From Actinomycetospora chiangmaiensis DSM 45062 (lineage in GTDB: Bacteria > Actinomycetota > Actinomycetes > Mycobacteriales > Pseudonocardiaceae): DNA of 64,000 nt. The stretch is from positions 195-64,194 of the forward strand of contig NZ_KB903240.1 in the NCBI RefSeq assembly GCF_000379625.1. Direction: 5' to 3'. A model generated the notes under the pieces. It was not told the origin of the DNA, did not search any database, and was given only the letters and a program-made list of their open reading frames with translations. A program made the translations under genes and the position numbers. Below are positions 33,267-42,002 of this stretch, piece by piece. How positions within the stretch are numbered: position 1 is the stretch's first letter; the number at the start of each line of letters is the position of its first letter.

Positions 33267-35315
33267 ATGACGCATCCCGGGGACCCCACCGCCCTGCTCG
33301 ACCGGCTCGACGGCGAGCTCGCCGACCTCGGCGCCCGCCTCGCCTCCGTCCGTTCCGACCTCGGGGCGCTCCGCGGCTCCCCCGTCCCGACGACGGGTGC
33401 CTCCGCGGCTGCCGCCCCGCCCGGCTCCGGTCCTGAGCCCGCACCGCCGTCGACCGCGGCGCCACCGTCGGGTCCGCTGTCGAGTCCTCCGTCGGCTCCC
33501 CCGGCCGGGCTGCCGTCGGCCGCACCCGCCGGGCTGCCGTCCGGACCGCCCGCCGGGCTGCCGTGGGCTCCCCCGGCCGGGCTGCCCGCAGGCGTCGGGC
33601 CCTGGATGCCGTCCGCGCCGCCGCGGCGGTCGTCGCCGCCCGTACCTCCGGTCAGCGGCCCGGCTCCCGGGTCGGCGGGCCCGACGGTCTGGGCGCCGCC
33701 GGCGCCGGTCGGCCCGCGACGGCCCCGTCTCCCCCGGCTGTCGGGCGGCCGGCTGCTCGCGGCGACCGGCGCGGGCGTGACGCTGCTCGGCGTCGTGCTG
33801 CTCCTGGCGCTCGCCGCGTCCCGGGGCTGGTTCGGCCCCGGGGCCCGCGTCGCGATGGGCGGGCTGGTCGGTCTCGGGCTCCTCGGGGCGGGCGTCGTCC
33901 TGCAGCGTCGGCGCGGTGCCGACGGGGCGGCCGACCCGGGTCCGGTCTCGCTCGCCGCCACCGGTATCACGGCCCTGTACCTGACCGTGGCCGCGGCGGC
34001 CTCGCTCTACCGCTTCCTGCCGGCCGCCGCGGCGGTGGTGCTCGCCCTGCTCGTCGCGGGCGGTGGGCTGGTGCTGGCCGACCGCTGGCGGCGGCGCGAC
34101 CTGGCGCTGGGCGTCGTGGTCGGGGTGGACCTGCTGGTGCCGGCCGTGGTCGACGCGGCGGGCGCACTGCTCGTGGTCCTGCTCGTCGTCGTGGTGGTGG
34201 TCGCCCTGCCCGTCGCCGCCCGGCGCGCCTGGCCGGTCCTCGTGGCCGTCTCCACGGTGTACGCGGCGCTCGTCGGCCTGCTCGCCACCGACGCCGTCGG
34301 ACGCGCCGGATCCTCGCCGGTCGGCGTGGCCGCGGCGGCCGCGGCGCTGCTCGTCGTCGGGGTCGTCGCCGCGCTGGTGCTCGTGGCCGCGCCCGCCGCG
34401 GACCGGGCGGCCACGGTGGTGGCCGGCACCGCGCTCGTCGCCCCGGTCCTCCCCCTGCTCGCCGTCGCGTCGACACTCACCCGCCCCTGGGGTGGCGTCC
34501 TCGACGTGGTCGCCGCCCTCCTGCTGCTCGTCGCGGCGGTGGTCGCCGAGCGCGGGACGGGCCGGGTCCCGGTGACCCCGGCCCTGGCCGCCACGGCGGT
34601 CGCCGTGGCCGGTGTGGTCGGGCTGCAGGCCGTGCCCCTGGTCCTCACCGGCACCGCGCAGGGCGGCGGTCTGCTCGCCGTCGCGGCGGTGCTGGCCGTG
34701 CTCGCCGCGCGGACGGGCCGGACGGTCGTGCTGGTGGTCGCGGCCGGGTTCGGCGTCGCCGGCGGAGGTCTCGCGCTGGTCCGGGACCTGCCGCTCGACG
34801 TCGTCGTCGGTGGGGACGTCCGCCCGGCGGGGACGCTGCTCGCGATGGCGGCGGTCGGGGTGCTCCTCGCCGCGGCCGCGGGCGCGCTGCTGATCGCCGT
34901 CGCCCGGGCGGACCTGCTGGGTGGACGCGACCGCACGGCCGTCGTCGTGGGCCTGCTCGGGATCGTCGGGCTGTACGGGGCGGCGGGCGCCGTCGTGACA
35001 TCGGCCCTCGCGGCCGCGCCGAGCCGTGGCGGGTTCCTCGCCGGACACGTGCTGGTGACGATCTCCTGGACGGCGCTCGCGCTGGTGCTGCTGGTGCGCG
35101 GCGTCGGCGCGGTCCTCCCCCGCGTGCTGGGCGGCGTGCTCGTCGTCGCGGCGGTAACGAAGCTGATCCTCTTCGACCTGGTGGCGCTCGACGGTCTCGC
35201 GCGCGTCGTGGTCTTCCTCGGCGCCGGGCTCGTGCTGCTGGTCGCGGGGACGCGCTACGCCCGGCTGGTGACGGCCCCGACCGCCGACCCTGGCACGCTT
35301 GCGCCCCATGAGTGA
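33267..35315 (+). CDS. DUF2339 polytopic membrane protein
   Basis: A 682-residue protein. The first 30 residues form a short coiled coil (DPTALLDRLDGELADLGARLASVRSDLGAL), then about 120 Pro/Ala/Ser-rich residues with PPAGLPSA-like repeats. From about residue 160 on it is almost all hydrophobic, with 15 or more membrane segments. This layout, with an RRPRLPRLSG basic stretch before the first helix and the ending VTKLILFDLVALDGLARVVVFLGAGLVLL, is that of DUF2339 proteins. The function is not established. GGTGAGGG precedes the ATG. Its stop lies 8 bases into the exonuclease gene. Confidence 0.8.
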   Translation: MTHPGDPTALLDRLDGELADLGARLASVRSDLGALRGSPVPTTGASAAAAPPGSGPEPAPPSTAAPPSGPLSSPPSAPPAGLPSAAPAGLPSGPPAGLPWAPPAGLPAGVGPWMPSAPPRRSSPPVPPVSGPAPGSAGPTVWAPPAPVGPRRPRLPRLSGGRLLAATGAGVTLLGVVLLLALAASRGWFGPGARVAMGGLVGLGLLGAGVVLQRRRGADGAADPGPVSLAATGITALYLTVAAAASLYRFLPAAAAVVLALLVAGGGLVLADRWRRRDLALGVVVGVDLLVPAVVDAAGALLVVLLVVVVVVALPVAARRAWPVLVAVSTVYAALVGLLATDAVGRAGSSPVGVAAAAAALLVVGVVAALVLVAAPAADRAATVVAGTALVAPVLPLLAVASTLTRPWGGVLDVVAALLLLVAAVVAERGTGRVPVTPALAATAVAVAGVVGLQAVPLVLTGTAQGGGLLAVAAVLAVLAARTGRTVVLVVAAGFGVAGGGLALVRDLPLDVVVGGDVRPAGTLLAMAAVGVLLAAAAGALLIAVARADLLGGRDRTAVVVGLLGIVGLYGAAGAVVTSALAAAPSRGGFLAGHVLVTISWTALALVLLVRGVGAVLPRVLGGVLVVAAVTKLILFDLVALDGLARVVVFLGAGLVLLVAGTRYARLVTAPTADPGTLAPHE

Positions 35316-36303
35316 CGGAGCCGAGGGTCCCGTGATGCTGCTGGACTCGGCGAGCCTGTGGTTCCGCGCCTTCTACGGGGTGCCGGCGTCGCTGACCGCC
35401 GACGACGGCACGCCGGTCAACGCGATCCGCGGGTTCTGCGACATGGTCGCCCGCCTCGTCCGGGCCCGGCAGCCGTCCGCGGTCGTCGCGTGCCTCGACC
35501 GTGACTGGCGCCCGGCGTTCCGCGTGCGGGCCCTGCCGTCGTACAAGGCCCACCGGGTGGACACGTCGTCGGGCATCGACCCGTCCGACCCGACCGTCGG
35601 CGGCGGTCCCGACGCAGAGGCCGCCCCGGCGGAGCTCGGCGTCCAGGTCCCGGTGATCCTCGACGTCCTCGCCGCCGCGGGCATCCCGACGGCGGGTGCG
35701 GAGGGCTTCGAGGCCGACGACGTCATCGGCACCCTCGCGTCCGGCGAGGCGACCGCCGCCGTGGAGGTCGTCTCCGGGGACCGCGACCTGCTCCAGCTGG
35801 TGCGCGACGAACCGACCCCGGTGCGGATCGTCTACATCGCCCGCGGGGTGTCGAAGTACGAGGTGTACGGGCCCGAGGAGGTCGCGGCGAAGTACGGCGT
35901 GCCGGTCGGCCGTGCCGGCGACGGCTACGCCGAGATGGCGATGCTGCGCGGCGACCCCTCCGACGGGCTGCCGGGCGTGCCGGGCGTCGGCGAGAAGACC
36001 GCCTCGCAGGTGGTGTCGAAGTTCGACTCGTGGGCCGAGCTGATCACCGCCGTCGTCGACGGCGGGGACTCCCGGCTCTCGGCCGCCGTGCGCACCAAGC
36101 TCGTGAAGGCCGCGCCGTACCTGACGGTCGCGCCCGACGTGGTACTCGTGGCGAAGGACGCGCCGATCGACTGGACCGGCTCGACGCGGTCGCTCCCCCA
36201 CGAGCCGGCCGACCCGGACGCCCTCGCCGCCCTGGCCGAGCGGTGGAACCTCACGGGGTCGGTGGACCGGCTGACGGCCGCCCTCGCCGGGCGGGACGCC
36301 TAG
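35308..36303 (+). CDS. 5'-3' exonuclease (FEN/PolA N-domain-like)
   Basis: A 331-residue protein of the flap-endonuclease family. Acidic metal sites are visible in MLLDSASLWFRAFYG, AVVACLDRDWRPAFR, EGFEADDVIGTL and VVSGDRDLLQLV. GVPGVGEKTASQVVSKFDS is the helix-hairpin-helix. Such stand-alone proteins resemble the 5' nuclease domain of DNA polymerase I and remove RNA primers or flaps. The ATG at 35308 is favoured over an in-frame TTG at 35299. It overlaps the DUF2339 stop. Confidence 0.9.
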   Translation: MSDGAEGPVMLLDSASLWFRAFYGVPASLTADDGTPVNAIRGFCDMVARLVRARQPSAVVACLDRDWRPAFRVRALPSYKAHRVDTSSGIDPSDPTVGGGPDAEAAPAELGVQVPVILDVLAAAGIPTAGAEGFEADDVIGTLASGEATAAVEVVSGDRDLLQLVRDEPTPVRIVYIARGVSKYEVYGPEEVAAKYGVPVGRAGDGYAEMAMLRGDPSDGLPGVPGVGEKTASQVVSKFDSWAELITAVVDGGDSRLSAAVRTKLVKAAPYLTVAPDVVLVAKDAPIDWTGSTRSLPHEPADPDALAALAERWNLTGSVDRLTAALAGRDA

Positions 36304-36359
36304 CTCGCTGCCGCGACCGCGAGGACGACGGTGGGGCGGACCCGAGTGTTCGCCCGGTG

Positions 36360-36743
36360 TCACTCCCGCGGGTGGCGGCGCAGGACCATCGGGGGCGCGA
36401 CGGCGTACCAGGCCTCGGTGACCAGTTCCCCGAGCTCGTCGACCGCGACCCGGTCGAGGTGGACGAGCACGCTGCTGTGTCCGTCGAAGTGCGGGGTGGT
36501 GAAGTAGACGCCGTGCTCGGCGACGAGCGCCTCCTTCGCCCCGAGGTCGGGCACCCGGGCGCCGAGGACCGGCCCCGGCTGCTCGGCCCACCCGAGGTCG
36601 GCCAGGTCGCGCACGCGCAGCGGCCGTTCCCAGACGAAGAGCTTCCCCGCCACCTTCCACGACACGGCCCCGCCGTGCGTCGACCGCTCGGCCACCTCGG
36701 GCAGCGCGAGCGCGAGTCGTCGCACGTCGTCCCAGGTCGCCAT
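36360..36743 (-). CDS. MmcQ/YjbR-family protein
   Basis: A 127-residue protein. It has the YjbR/CyaY-like fold pattern: WDDVRRLALALPEVAERSTHGGAVSWKVAGKLFVW, then FTTPHFDGHSSVLVHLDRVAVDELGELVTEAWYAVAP. The family is DNA-binding-like, with unknown biological role. TAGGGT lies 8 bases upstream of the ATG, suggesting a leaderless mRNA. Convergent with the exonuclease gene; the 56 bases between show no strong hairpin. Confidence 0.85.
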   Translation of the reverse strand: MATWDDVRRLALALPEVAERSTHGGAVSWKVAGKLFVWERPLRVRDLADLGWAEQPGPVLGARVPDLGAKEALVAEHGVYFTTPHFDGHSSVLVHLDRVAVDELGELVTEAWYAVAPPMVLRRHPRE

Positions 36744-36817
36744 GCGCGTCGACCCTAGGGCAGGCCCGTCCCGCCGACCATGATCATCGACGCGGTCGCT
36801 GGTGCGACGGGGCCGCG

Positions 36818-36834
36818 GAGCACCGGGAGTGCTC
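36818..36834. terminator. Small hairpin downstream of the DUF4333 gene
   Basis: GAGCAC (36818-36823), 5-base loop, GTGCTC (36829-36834), 6 bases beyond the stop of the minus-strand DUF4333 gene. Short for a terminator but well placed. Confidence 0.4.
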
Positions 36835-36839
36835 GCCGA

Positions 36840-37577
36840 TCACCGCGGCTGGCCGACCTCGTAGGTGCCGGACGCGTCCACCACGTCGACCGGGACGGTC
36901 GCGGGGCGACCGTCGACGGTGCCGGTGCAGGTGAAGGTGGTCCCCGGCTGCACGCGCTGGTCGTCGGGACAGCTCACTCCGGTGACCTGGCGCTTCCAGT
37001 CGCGGCTCACCACGTCGGTGACCCCGCGTTCGACGGCGGACCGGTCGAGCACGTCGTACCGCGCGAACCGCGGGCCGACGAGGAACGCCAGCAGGGCGAC
37101 GACCACGAGGGCGATCACGACGACCGCGAGCACGACGCCGAGCACGATCCGCCGCACCCGTCGGCGCCGGGCGGGGTCGGGTGCCGGCGACGGCGGGGGC
37201 GCCCATCCCGGAGCGGTCTGCTGCCACGGGCCCGGCTGGAACGCCGGGTTCGGCCAGGCGGCGCCCGGAGTCGGGTCCGGCGCTGTCCCGGACGTGCGCG
37301 CCGGGACCACGTCGCCCGGTCCGGGAGCCGCGAACCCCGACGGCGGGGTCGCGTCCTCGTCGCGATCCGTACCCGGCGTGGCGCTCGCGGCCGACGGGGC
37401 GCTCGCGGCCGACGGGGCGCTCGCGGCCGGGGTGGACGTCGGCCCGTCACCCCACCGCACCCCGGTCGACCGCGACGGTGCCGGCTCCTCCGACGAGGAC
37501 GGCTCGGCCGACGGACCACTAGCCGGGTCGGGGGAGTCCTCGGACCGGGCCGACGACTCCCCCGCCGCGTTGGTCAC
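36840..37577 (-). CDS. DUF4333 membrane-anchored protein
   Basis: A 245-residue protein. Residues 1-130 are disordered, rich in Ser, Pro, Ala and Asp, and contain a threefold ASAPSA repeat encoded by near-identical 18-bp units near 37380-37430. One membrane helix (about 145-167) follows an RRRRVRR stop-transfer stretch. The extracytoplasmic DUF4333 domain, about 170-245, has the two-cysteine pattern VSCPDDQRVQPGTTFTCTGTVDG. The domain is common in actinobacterial cell-surface proteins; the function is unknown. It lies downstream of helY in the same direction. Confidence 0.8.
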   Translation of the reverse strand: MTNAAGESSARSEDSPDPASGPSAEPSSSEEPAPSRSTGVRWGDGPTSTPAASAPSAASAPSAASATPGTDRDEDATPPSGFAAPGPGDVVPARTSGTAPDPTPGAAWPNPAFQPGPWQQTAPGWAPPPSPAPDPARRRRVRRIVLGVVLAVVVIALVVVALLAFLVGPRFARYDVLDRSAVERGVTDVVSRDWKRQVTGVSCPDDQRVQPGTTFTCTGTVDGRPATVPVDVVDASGTYEVGQPR

Positions 37578-37608
37578 GCCGCCCAGAGTCTCACGGCGGC
37601 GCGGTGGC

Positions 37609-40443
37609 TCAGGTCTCCCCCACCGCCACCACCCCGCGACGGATGGCCCGCCCGGCGTCCGCGGCCGCCCGGCCCACCGGGTCGTCGCTGCCGCAGACGG
37701 CGCGAATCTGGTCGAGCAGGTCGAGCACCTGCCGGCACCACCGCACGAAGTCCCCGGCCGAGAGCTCCAGCCCGTGCGCCCGCGCGGAGGACAGCACCAC
37801 CGACAGGGCGTCGCCGCGTGCCCACCGGTGCACCGGCCAGGCGAAGCCCAGGTCGGGTTCCCGGGTGCGGTCGAGGTGGTGGCGGCGCTCGTCGTGGACC
37901 AGGTCGTTCCACAGCCCCACGGTGGCCTCGACCGCGGCCTCGACGGCGTCGGGCACCCGCGGGATCCCGCCGTCGTCGCGACGCGAGTCGTAGACCAGTG
38001 ACGACGCGACGGCCGCGAGCTCGGCGGGCTTCAGACCGAGCCACACGCCGTGGCGCAGGCACTCCGCCACGAGCAGGTCCGACTCCCCCCACAGCCGGGA
38101 GAGGCGGTGCCCGGCGGGCGTGAGTTCCGCGTCCTGCAGGTAGCCCCGCTCCCCCAGCAGCCCCCGGATGCGGTCGAAGTTCCGGGCGAGCGAGTGGGTC
38201 GTCGACCGGACCCGCTGCTCGAGCTGCTCGGTCTCGCGTTCCAGCCGGGCGTGCCGCTCGGCCCAGCGCGCCCGGTCCTCGCGGTCGGCCCGCCCGTGGC
38301 ACGGGTGGGAGCGCACCGCGCGGCGCAGCGACGCGAGCTCGGGGTCCTCGCCGGCCCCGCCGCCCCGTCGTCGGGAACGCCCCGGGGCCTCGATCCCCGT
38401 GTCCCGCAGCGCGTTCGCGAGGTCGCGGCGGACCCGCGGCTCCTTGTGGTCGACCCGCTTCGGGAGCTTCATCGACCCGAGCGCGGTGACCGGGTCGGGG
38501 AAGTCGGCGATCGACAGCCGCCCGGCCCACCGGTCCTCGGTCAGCACCAGTGGGCGGGGCTCCATGCCGCGACCGGAGCGGTCGACGCCGGGGTCCAGCA
38601 CGACGGCGAGGCCCGCGCGCTTGCCCGACGGCACCGAGATGACGTCGCCGCGCCCGAGCGCCTCGAGCGAGGCCGAGGCCTCGGCCTTCTGCTGGGTGCG
38701 GCCGGCCCGCGCGAGCTGCTTCTCCCGCTCGGTGAGCCGGCGCCGGAGGTCCATGTACTCGGCGAACTCCTCGGCCGAGGCGCCCTCGCCGTCGGACGAG
38801 GCGCCGCCGCCCATGGCCTCGGCGTAGCCCTCGAGGGCCTCCCGGTTGCGCTCGACGCGCTTGGCGAGGTGCACCACCGACCGGTCGGCCTGGAACTGCG
38901 CGAACGACTGCTCGAGCAGCTCCCGGGCCTCGGTGATGCCGAGGCGGTCGACCAGGTTGACGGCCATGTTGTAGCCGGGCCGGAACGACGAGCGCAGCGG
39001 GTACGTGCGCGTCGACGCGAGCCCGGCGACCTGCGCCGGGTCCATCCCGGGCGCCCAGAGCACCACCGCGTGGCCCTCGACGTCGATGCCGCGCCGACCC
39101 GCCCGCCCGGTGAGCTGCGTGTACTCGCCCGGCGTGAGCTCGACGTGCGACTCGCCGTTGTACTTGACCAGCTTCTCCAGCACGACCGTCCGCGCGGGCA
39201 TGTTGATGCCGAGCGCGAGCGTCTCGGTGGCGAACACCGCCCGCACGAGCCCCTGGACGAACAGCTCCTCGACGGTCTCCTTGAACGCCGGGAGCATGCC
39301 GGCGTGGTGGGCCGCCACCCCGCGCTCGAGCCCCTCGCGCCACTCCCAGTAGCCGAGCACGTCGAGGTCGGCGTCCGGCAGCGCGGCGCACCGGCGGTCG
39401 ACGACGGCGCGGATCCGCTCGACCTCATCGCGGTCGGTGAGCCGCAGCCCCGAGCGCACGCACTGGGTCACCGCGGCGTCGCAGCCGGCGCGGCTGAAGA
39501 TGAAGGTGATCGCGGGCAGGAGCCCGGCCGCGTCGAGCCGCTCGATCACGTCGACGCGCGACGGCGGGCGGTAGCCCGGTCCCCCGCCGCGGCCGTTGCG
39601 GCCCGGGCCGGCGCCCCGGTCATCCCGGCGACGGGCGTCCCGGCCCCCGCGCGGCGGCGGCCCGGACCGGCCGCGCCGGTGCCCGCCACCGTCCCGGTCG
39701 ACCTCCGCGACGGCCTTGGCGAGCGTCGGGTCGACCTTCACCCGGTGGTCCCCGTCGCCCCGGGACTCCTCGGCGAACAGGTCGAACATCCGCGAGCCGA
39801 CCACCATGTGCTGCCACAGCGGCACCGGCCGGGTCTCGTCGACGACCACGGTGGTGTCGCCGCGGACCTCCACGAGCCAGTCGCCGAACTCCTCGGCGTT
39901 CGACACCGTCGCGGACAGCGAGGCGAGCTGCACCCAGCGGGGCAGGTGGAGGATGACCTCCTCCCACACGGCGCCGCGGAAGCGGTCGGCGAGGTAGTGC
40001 ACCTCGTCCATCACCACGTAGGCGAGCCCGTCGAGCGCCGGGGAGTCGGCGTAGAGCATGTTGCGCAGCACCTCGGTCGTCATCACGACGACGGGTGCGG
40101 ACCCGTTGACGGCGGTGTCGCCGGTGAGCAGACCGACGGCGTCGGCGCCGTGCCGGGCGACGAGGTCGGCGTACTTCTGGTTCGACAACGCCTTGATCGG
40201 CGTCGTGTAGAAGCACTTCTGGCCCCGCGCGAGCGCGAGATGGACCGCGAACTCACCGACGACGGTCTTGCCGGCGCCGGTGGGTGCGCAGACGAGCACA
40301 CCGTGTCCCTCCTCCAGGGCGAGGCAGGCGCGCCGCTGGAAGTCGTCGAGCTCGAAGCTCAGGGACGTGACGAAGGTGCCGAGCTCGGGGTGCGCCGAGC
40401 GGGTGCGCGCTGCGGCGTAGGCCTCGGCGGGAGAGCGGGCCAC
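37609..40443 (-). CDS. helY: SKI2/Mtr4-like RNA helicase HelY
   Basis: A 944-residue superfamily 2 helicase. Motif I APTGAGKT is at 53-60, DEVH at 146-149, SAT at 177-179 and the C-terminal helicase motifs include QLTGRAGRRGIDVEGHAV. The domain following the helicase core and the terminal DFVRWCRQVLDLLDQIRAV helix agree with mycobacterial HelY from start to end. Residues about 249-292 are an Arg/Gly-rich insertion longer than in M. tuberculosis. RNA unwinding or decay is the expected role. GTG at 40443 lies immediately after a hairpin. Confidence 0.9.
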   Translation of the reverse strand: MARSPAEAYAAARTRSAHPELGTFVTSLSFELDDFQRRACLALEEGHGVLVCAPTGAGKTVVGEFAVHLALARGQKCFYTTPIKALSNQKYADLVARHGADAVGLLTGDTAVNGSAPVVVMTTEVLRNMLYADSPALDGLAYVVMDEVHYLADRFRGAVWEEVILHLPRWVQLASLSATVSNAEEFGDWLVEVRGDTTVVVDETRPVPLWQHMVVGSRMFDLFAEESRGDGDHRVKVDPTLAKAVAEVDRDGGGHRRGRSGPPPRGGRDARRRDDRGAGPGRNGRGGGPGYRPPSRVDVIERLDAAGLLPAITFIFSRAGCDAAVTQCVRSGLRLTDRDEVERIRAVVDRRCAALPDADLDVLGYWEWREGLERGVAAHHAGMLPAFKETVEELFVQGLVRAVFATETLALGINMPARTVVLEKLVKYNGESHVELTPGEYTQLTGRAGRRGIDVEGHAVVLWAPGMDPAQVAGLASTRTYPLRSSFRPGYNMAVNLVDRLGITEARELLEQSFAQFQADRSVVHLAKRVERNREALEGYAEAMGGGASSDGEGASAEEFAEYMDLRRRLTEREKQLARAGRTQQKAEASASLEALGRGDVISVPSGKRAGLAVVLDPGVDRSGRGMEPRPLVLTEDRWAGRLSIADFPDPVTALGSMKLPKRVDHKEPRVRRDLANALRDTGIEAPGRSRRRGGGAGEDPELASLRRAVRSHPCHGRADREDRARWAERHARLERETEQLEQRVRSTTHSLARNFDRIRGLLGERGYLQDAELTPAGHRLSRLWGESDLLVAECLRHGVWLGLKPAELAAVASSLVYDSRRDDGGIPRVPDAVEAAVEATVGLWNDLVHDERRHHLDRTREPDLGFAWPVHRWARGDALSVVLSSARAHGLELSAGDFVRWCRQVLDLLDQIRAVCGSDDPVGRAAADAGRAIRRGVVAVGET

Positions 40444-40444
40444 C

Positions 40445-40472
40445 CCCCCACCGTGTCACACATCGGTGGGGG
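40445..40472. terminator. Hairpin between tatA and helY
   Basis: CCCCCACCG (40445-40453), a 10-base loop and CGGTGGGGG (40464-40472) form a 9-bp perfect stem. It is 19 bases past the tatA stop and ends 2 bases before the helY GTG. It may terminate the pafB-pafC-tatA transcript or control helY translation. Confidence 0.6.
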
Positions 40473-40490
40473 CGCGCTGGCGAGGACGGT

Positions 40491-40742
40491 TCAGTCGGCC
40501 CGGCGGGTCTCGTCGGGAACCGTCTCGCGCGGCTTCTCGACGACCGTCGGCTCGGCGCGGGGCGCCTCGACGGGCTTCGGGGCGTCGCTCGTCCTGGCGC
40601 GCTCGTCGTCCTCCTTCAGCCCGCGGGTCTCGGCCTTGAAGATGCGCATCGACTGCCCGAGGCCGCGGGCCATGTCGGGCAGCTTCTTGGCACTGAAGAG
40701 CAGCACGACGCCGACGACGGCGACGATGATCCATTCGCTCAC
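40491..40742 (-). CDS. tatA: Sec-independent translocase subunit TatA
   Basis: An 83-residue protein. A short N-terminus and membrane helix (SEWIIVAVVGVVLLFSAKKLPDMARGLGQSMRIF) with the FxxKKLP hinge and amphipathic helix of TatA, followed by a charged tail. It forms the pore part of the twin-arginine exporter. GTG start has AGGGGAA upstream and overlaps the stop of the small membrane protein gene. The tatC gene that normally follows in this neighbourhood is absent here. Confidence 0.9.
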   Translation of the reverse strand: MSEWIIVAVVGVVLLFSAKKLPDMARGLGQSMRIFKAETRGLKEDDERARTSDAPKPVEAPRAEPTVVEKPRETVPDETRRAD

Positions 40743-41002
40743 GGGTGGTTCCCCTCGGAGCCCGGCACGGTCGTCCCCGACTGTACCGGGGAGGAACCGG
40801 ACATTCGGCGCTGCTCCATCCGGACGCGGAGCGCCGCCACCCGGGCGCGCAGCAGGCCCACCCGGTCGGACAGGAGGCTGCTGAAGGCTCCGGCCACCGT
40901 CGTGGTGCGCCGCAGGGTGCGCAGCAGGCCCCCGACCAGGAGCGCCAGCACCACCAGCGCGACGACGACGGCGACGAGGCTCCACACGATGGGTCCGACC
41001 AC
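40739..41002 (-). CDS. Small membrane protein between pafC and tatA
   Basis: An 87-residue protein of unknown function. One N-terminal membrane helix (about 4-28, VWSLVAVVVALVVLALLVGGLL) is followed by a basic amphipathic helical region (LSDRVGLLRARVAALRVRMEQRRM) and a polar tail. GTG start at 41002. The stop overlaps the tatA start (GTGA), so it is made together with TatA; a role in translocation is possible but unproven. Confidence 0.6.
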   Translation of the reverse strand: MVGPIVWSLVAVVVALVVLALLVGGLLRTLRRTTTVAGAFSSLLSDRVGLLRARVAALRVRMEQRRMSGSSPVQSGTTVPGSEGNHP

Positions 41003-41021
41003 GCCGGGACCCTAACGTCCC

Positions 41022-42002
41022 TCAGCCGGCGCCGTAGACCGCCAGCGCCTCGCGGGCACGCTCCGCACGGTCGGCGGCGAGCTCGGGCGGCCAGAGCACC
41101 TCGACGGTGTCGCCGAGGCCCAGCAGCAGGCGCACCATCCAGGCGCGGTCGCCGTAGCGCATCCGGACGCGGGCCGACCCGTCGTCGTCGGCGACGACCT
41201 CCTCCATCGGGTAGTACTCCGCGACCCAGCGAGCCGCCGGCGCCAGGCGCAGGGCCGCGAGTTGCCGGCCCGCGTCGGGGGTGAGGAGGCCGGTGGCGTC
41301 CGCGGGCAGGTCCCGCGGCTGCGCGTCGGCCGGGGGGCGGGCCGGTTCGTCGAGGATCTCGGCGTCGTCCACCCGGTCGAGCCGGAACATCCGGACCCCC
41401 TCGGCGCGCCGGCACCACGCCTCGAGGTAGGTCGACCCGTCGACCAGCATCAACCGCATCGGGTCGACGTCGCGGCGGCCGACCGCGTCGCGCGAGGCCG
41501 AGTAGTAGGTCAGGCGCAGCGCCCGGTGCCGGGCGACGGCGTCGCGCACCGTCGCCTCGGCGCGGGCGTTGCCCGGGGTGCGGCCGAGACCCACCGCGAC
41601 CGTTCCCGACGACGGGTCCTCGGTGCGTCCCGAGGCCTCCTCGATCTTCGCGAGGGCACGGTGCACGGCGTCGGTGTCGGCGACCCCCGGCGCGTCGGCC
41701 AGCGCCCGCAGCGCGACCGCGAGGGTGGCCGCCTCGGGCCCGGAGAGCCGCAGCGGGCGGGAGAGCCCGGCGTCGTAGACCACGGTGACGGTGTCGCCCT
41801 CGAACGACAGGTCCACCAGGTCCCCCGGCCCGTAGCCCGGGAGGCCGCACATCCACAGCAGTTCGAGGTCGCGACGCAGCTGCGCCTCGGTGATGCCGAA
41901 CTCGGCGGCCGCCTCCGCGACGGGCACCCCGGGCCGGGCGAGCAGCCACGGGACGAGCGTGAGCAGGCGCGGCAGGCGTTCCGCCACGCCCTCCGCGCTC
42001 AC
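41022..42002 (-). CDS. pafC: WYL-domain regulator PafC
   Basis: A 326-residue regulator. The HTH at about 5-65 (RLLTLVPWLLARPGVPVAEAAAEFGITEAQLRRDLELL) is followed by a WYL domain (LRLTYYSASRDAVGRRDVDPMRL, YLEAWCRRAEGVRMFRLDRV) and a WCX C-terminal extension. PafB and PafC act together to turn on mycobacterial DNA-damage genes independently of LexA. GTG start overlaps the pafB stop (GTGA), and the two are always paired in this position. Confidence 0.9.
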   Translation of the reverse strand: MSAEGVAERLPRLLTLVPWLLARPGVPVAEAAAEFGITEAQLRRDLELLWMCGLPGYGPGDLVDLSFEGDTVTVVYDAGLSRPLRLSGPEAATLAVALRALADAPGVADTDAVHRALAKIEEASGRTEDPSSGTVAVGLGRTPGNARAEATVRDAVARHRALRLTYYSASRDAVGRRDVDPMRLMLVDGSTYLEAWCRRAEGVRMFRLDRVDDAEILDEPARPPADAQPRDLPADATGLLTPDAGRQLAALRLAPAARWVAEYYPMEEVVADDDGSARVRMRYGDRAWMVRLLLGLGDTVEVLWPPELAADRAERAREALAVYGAG

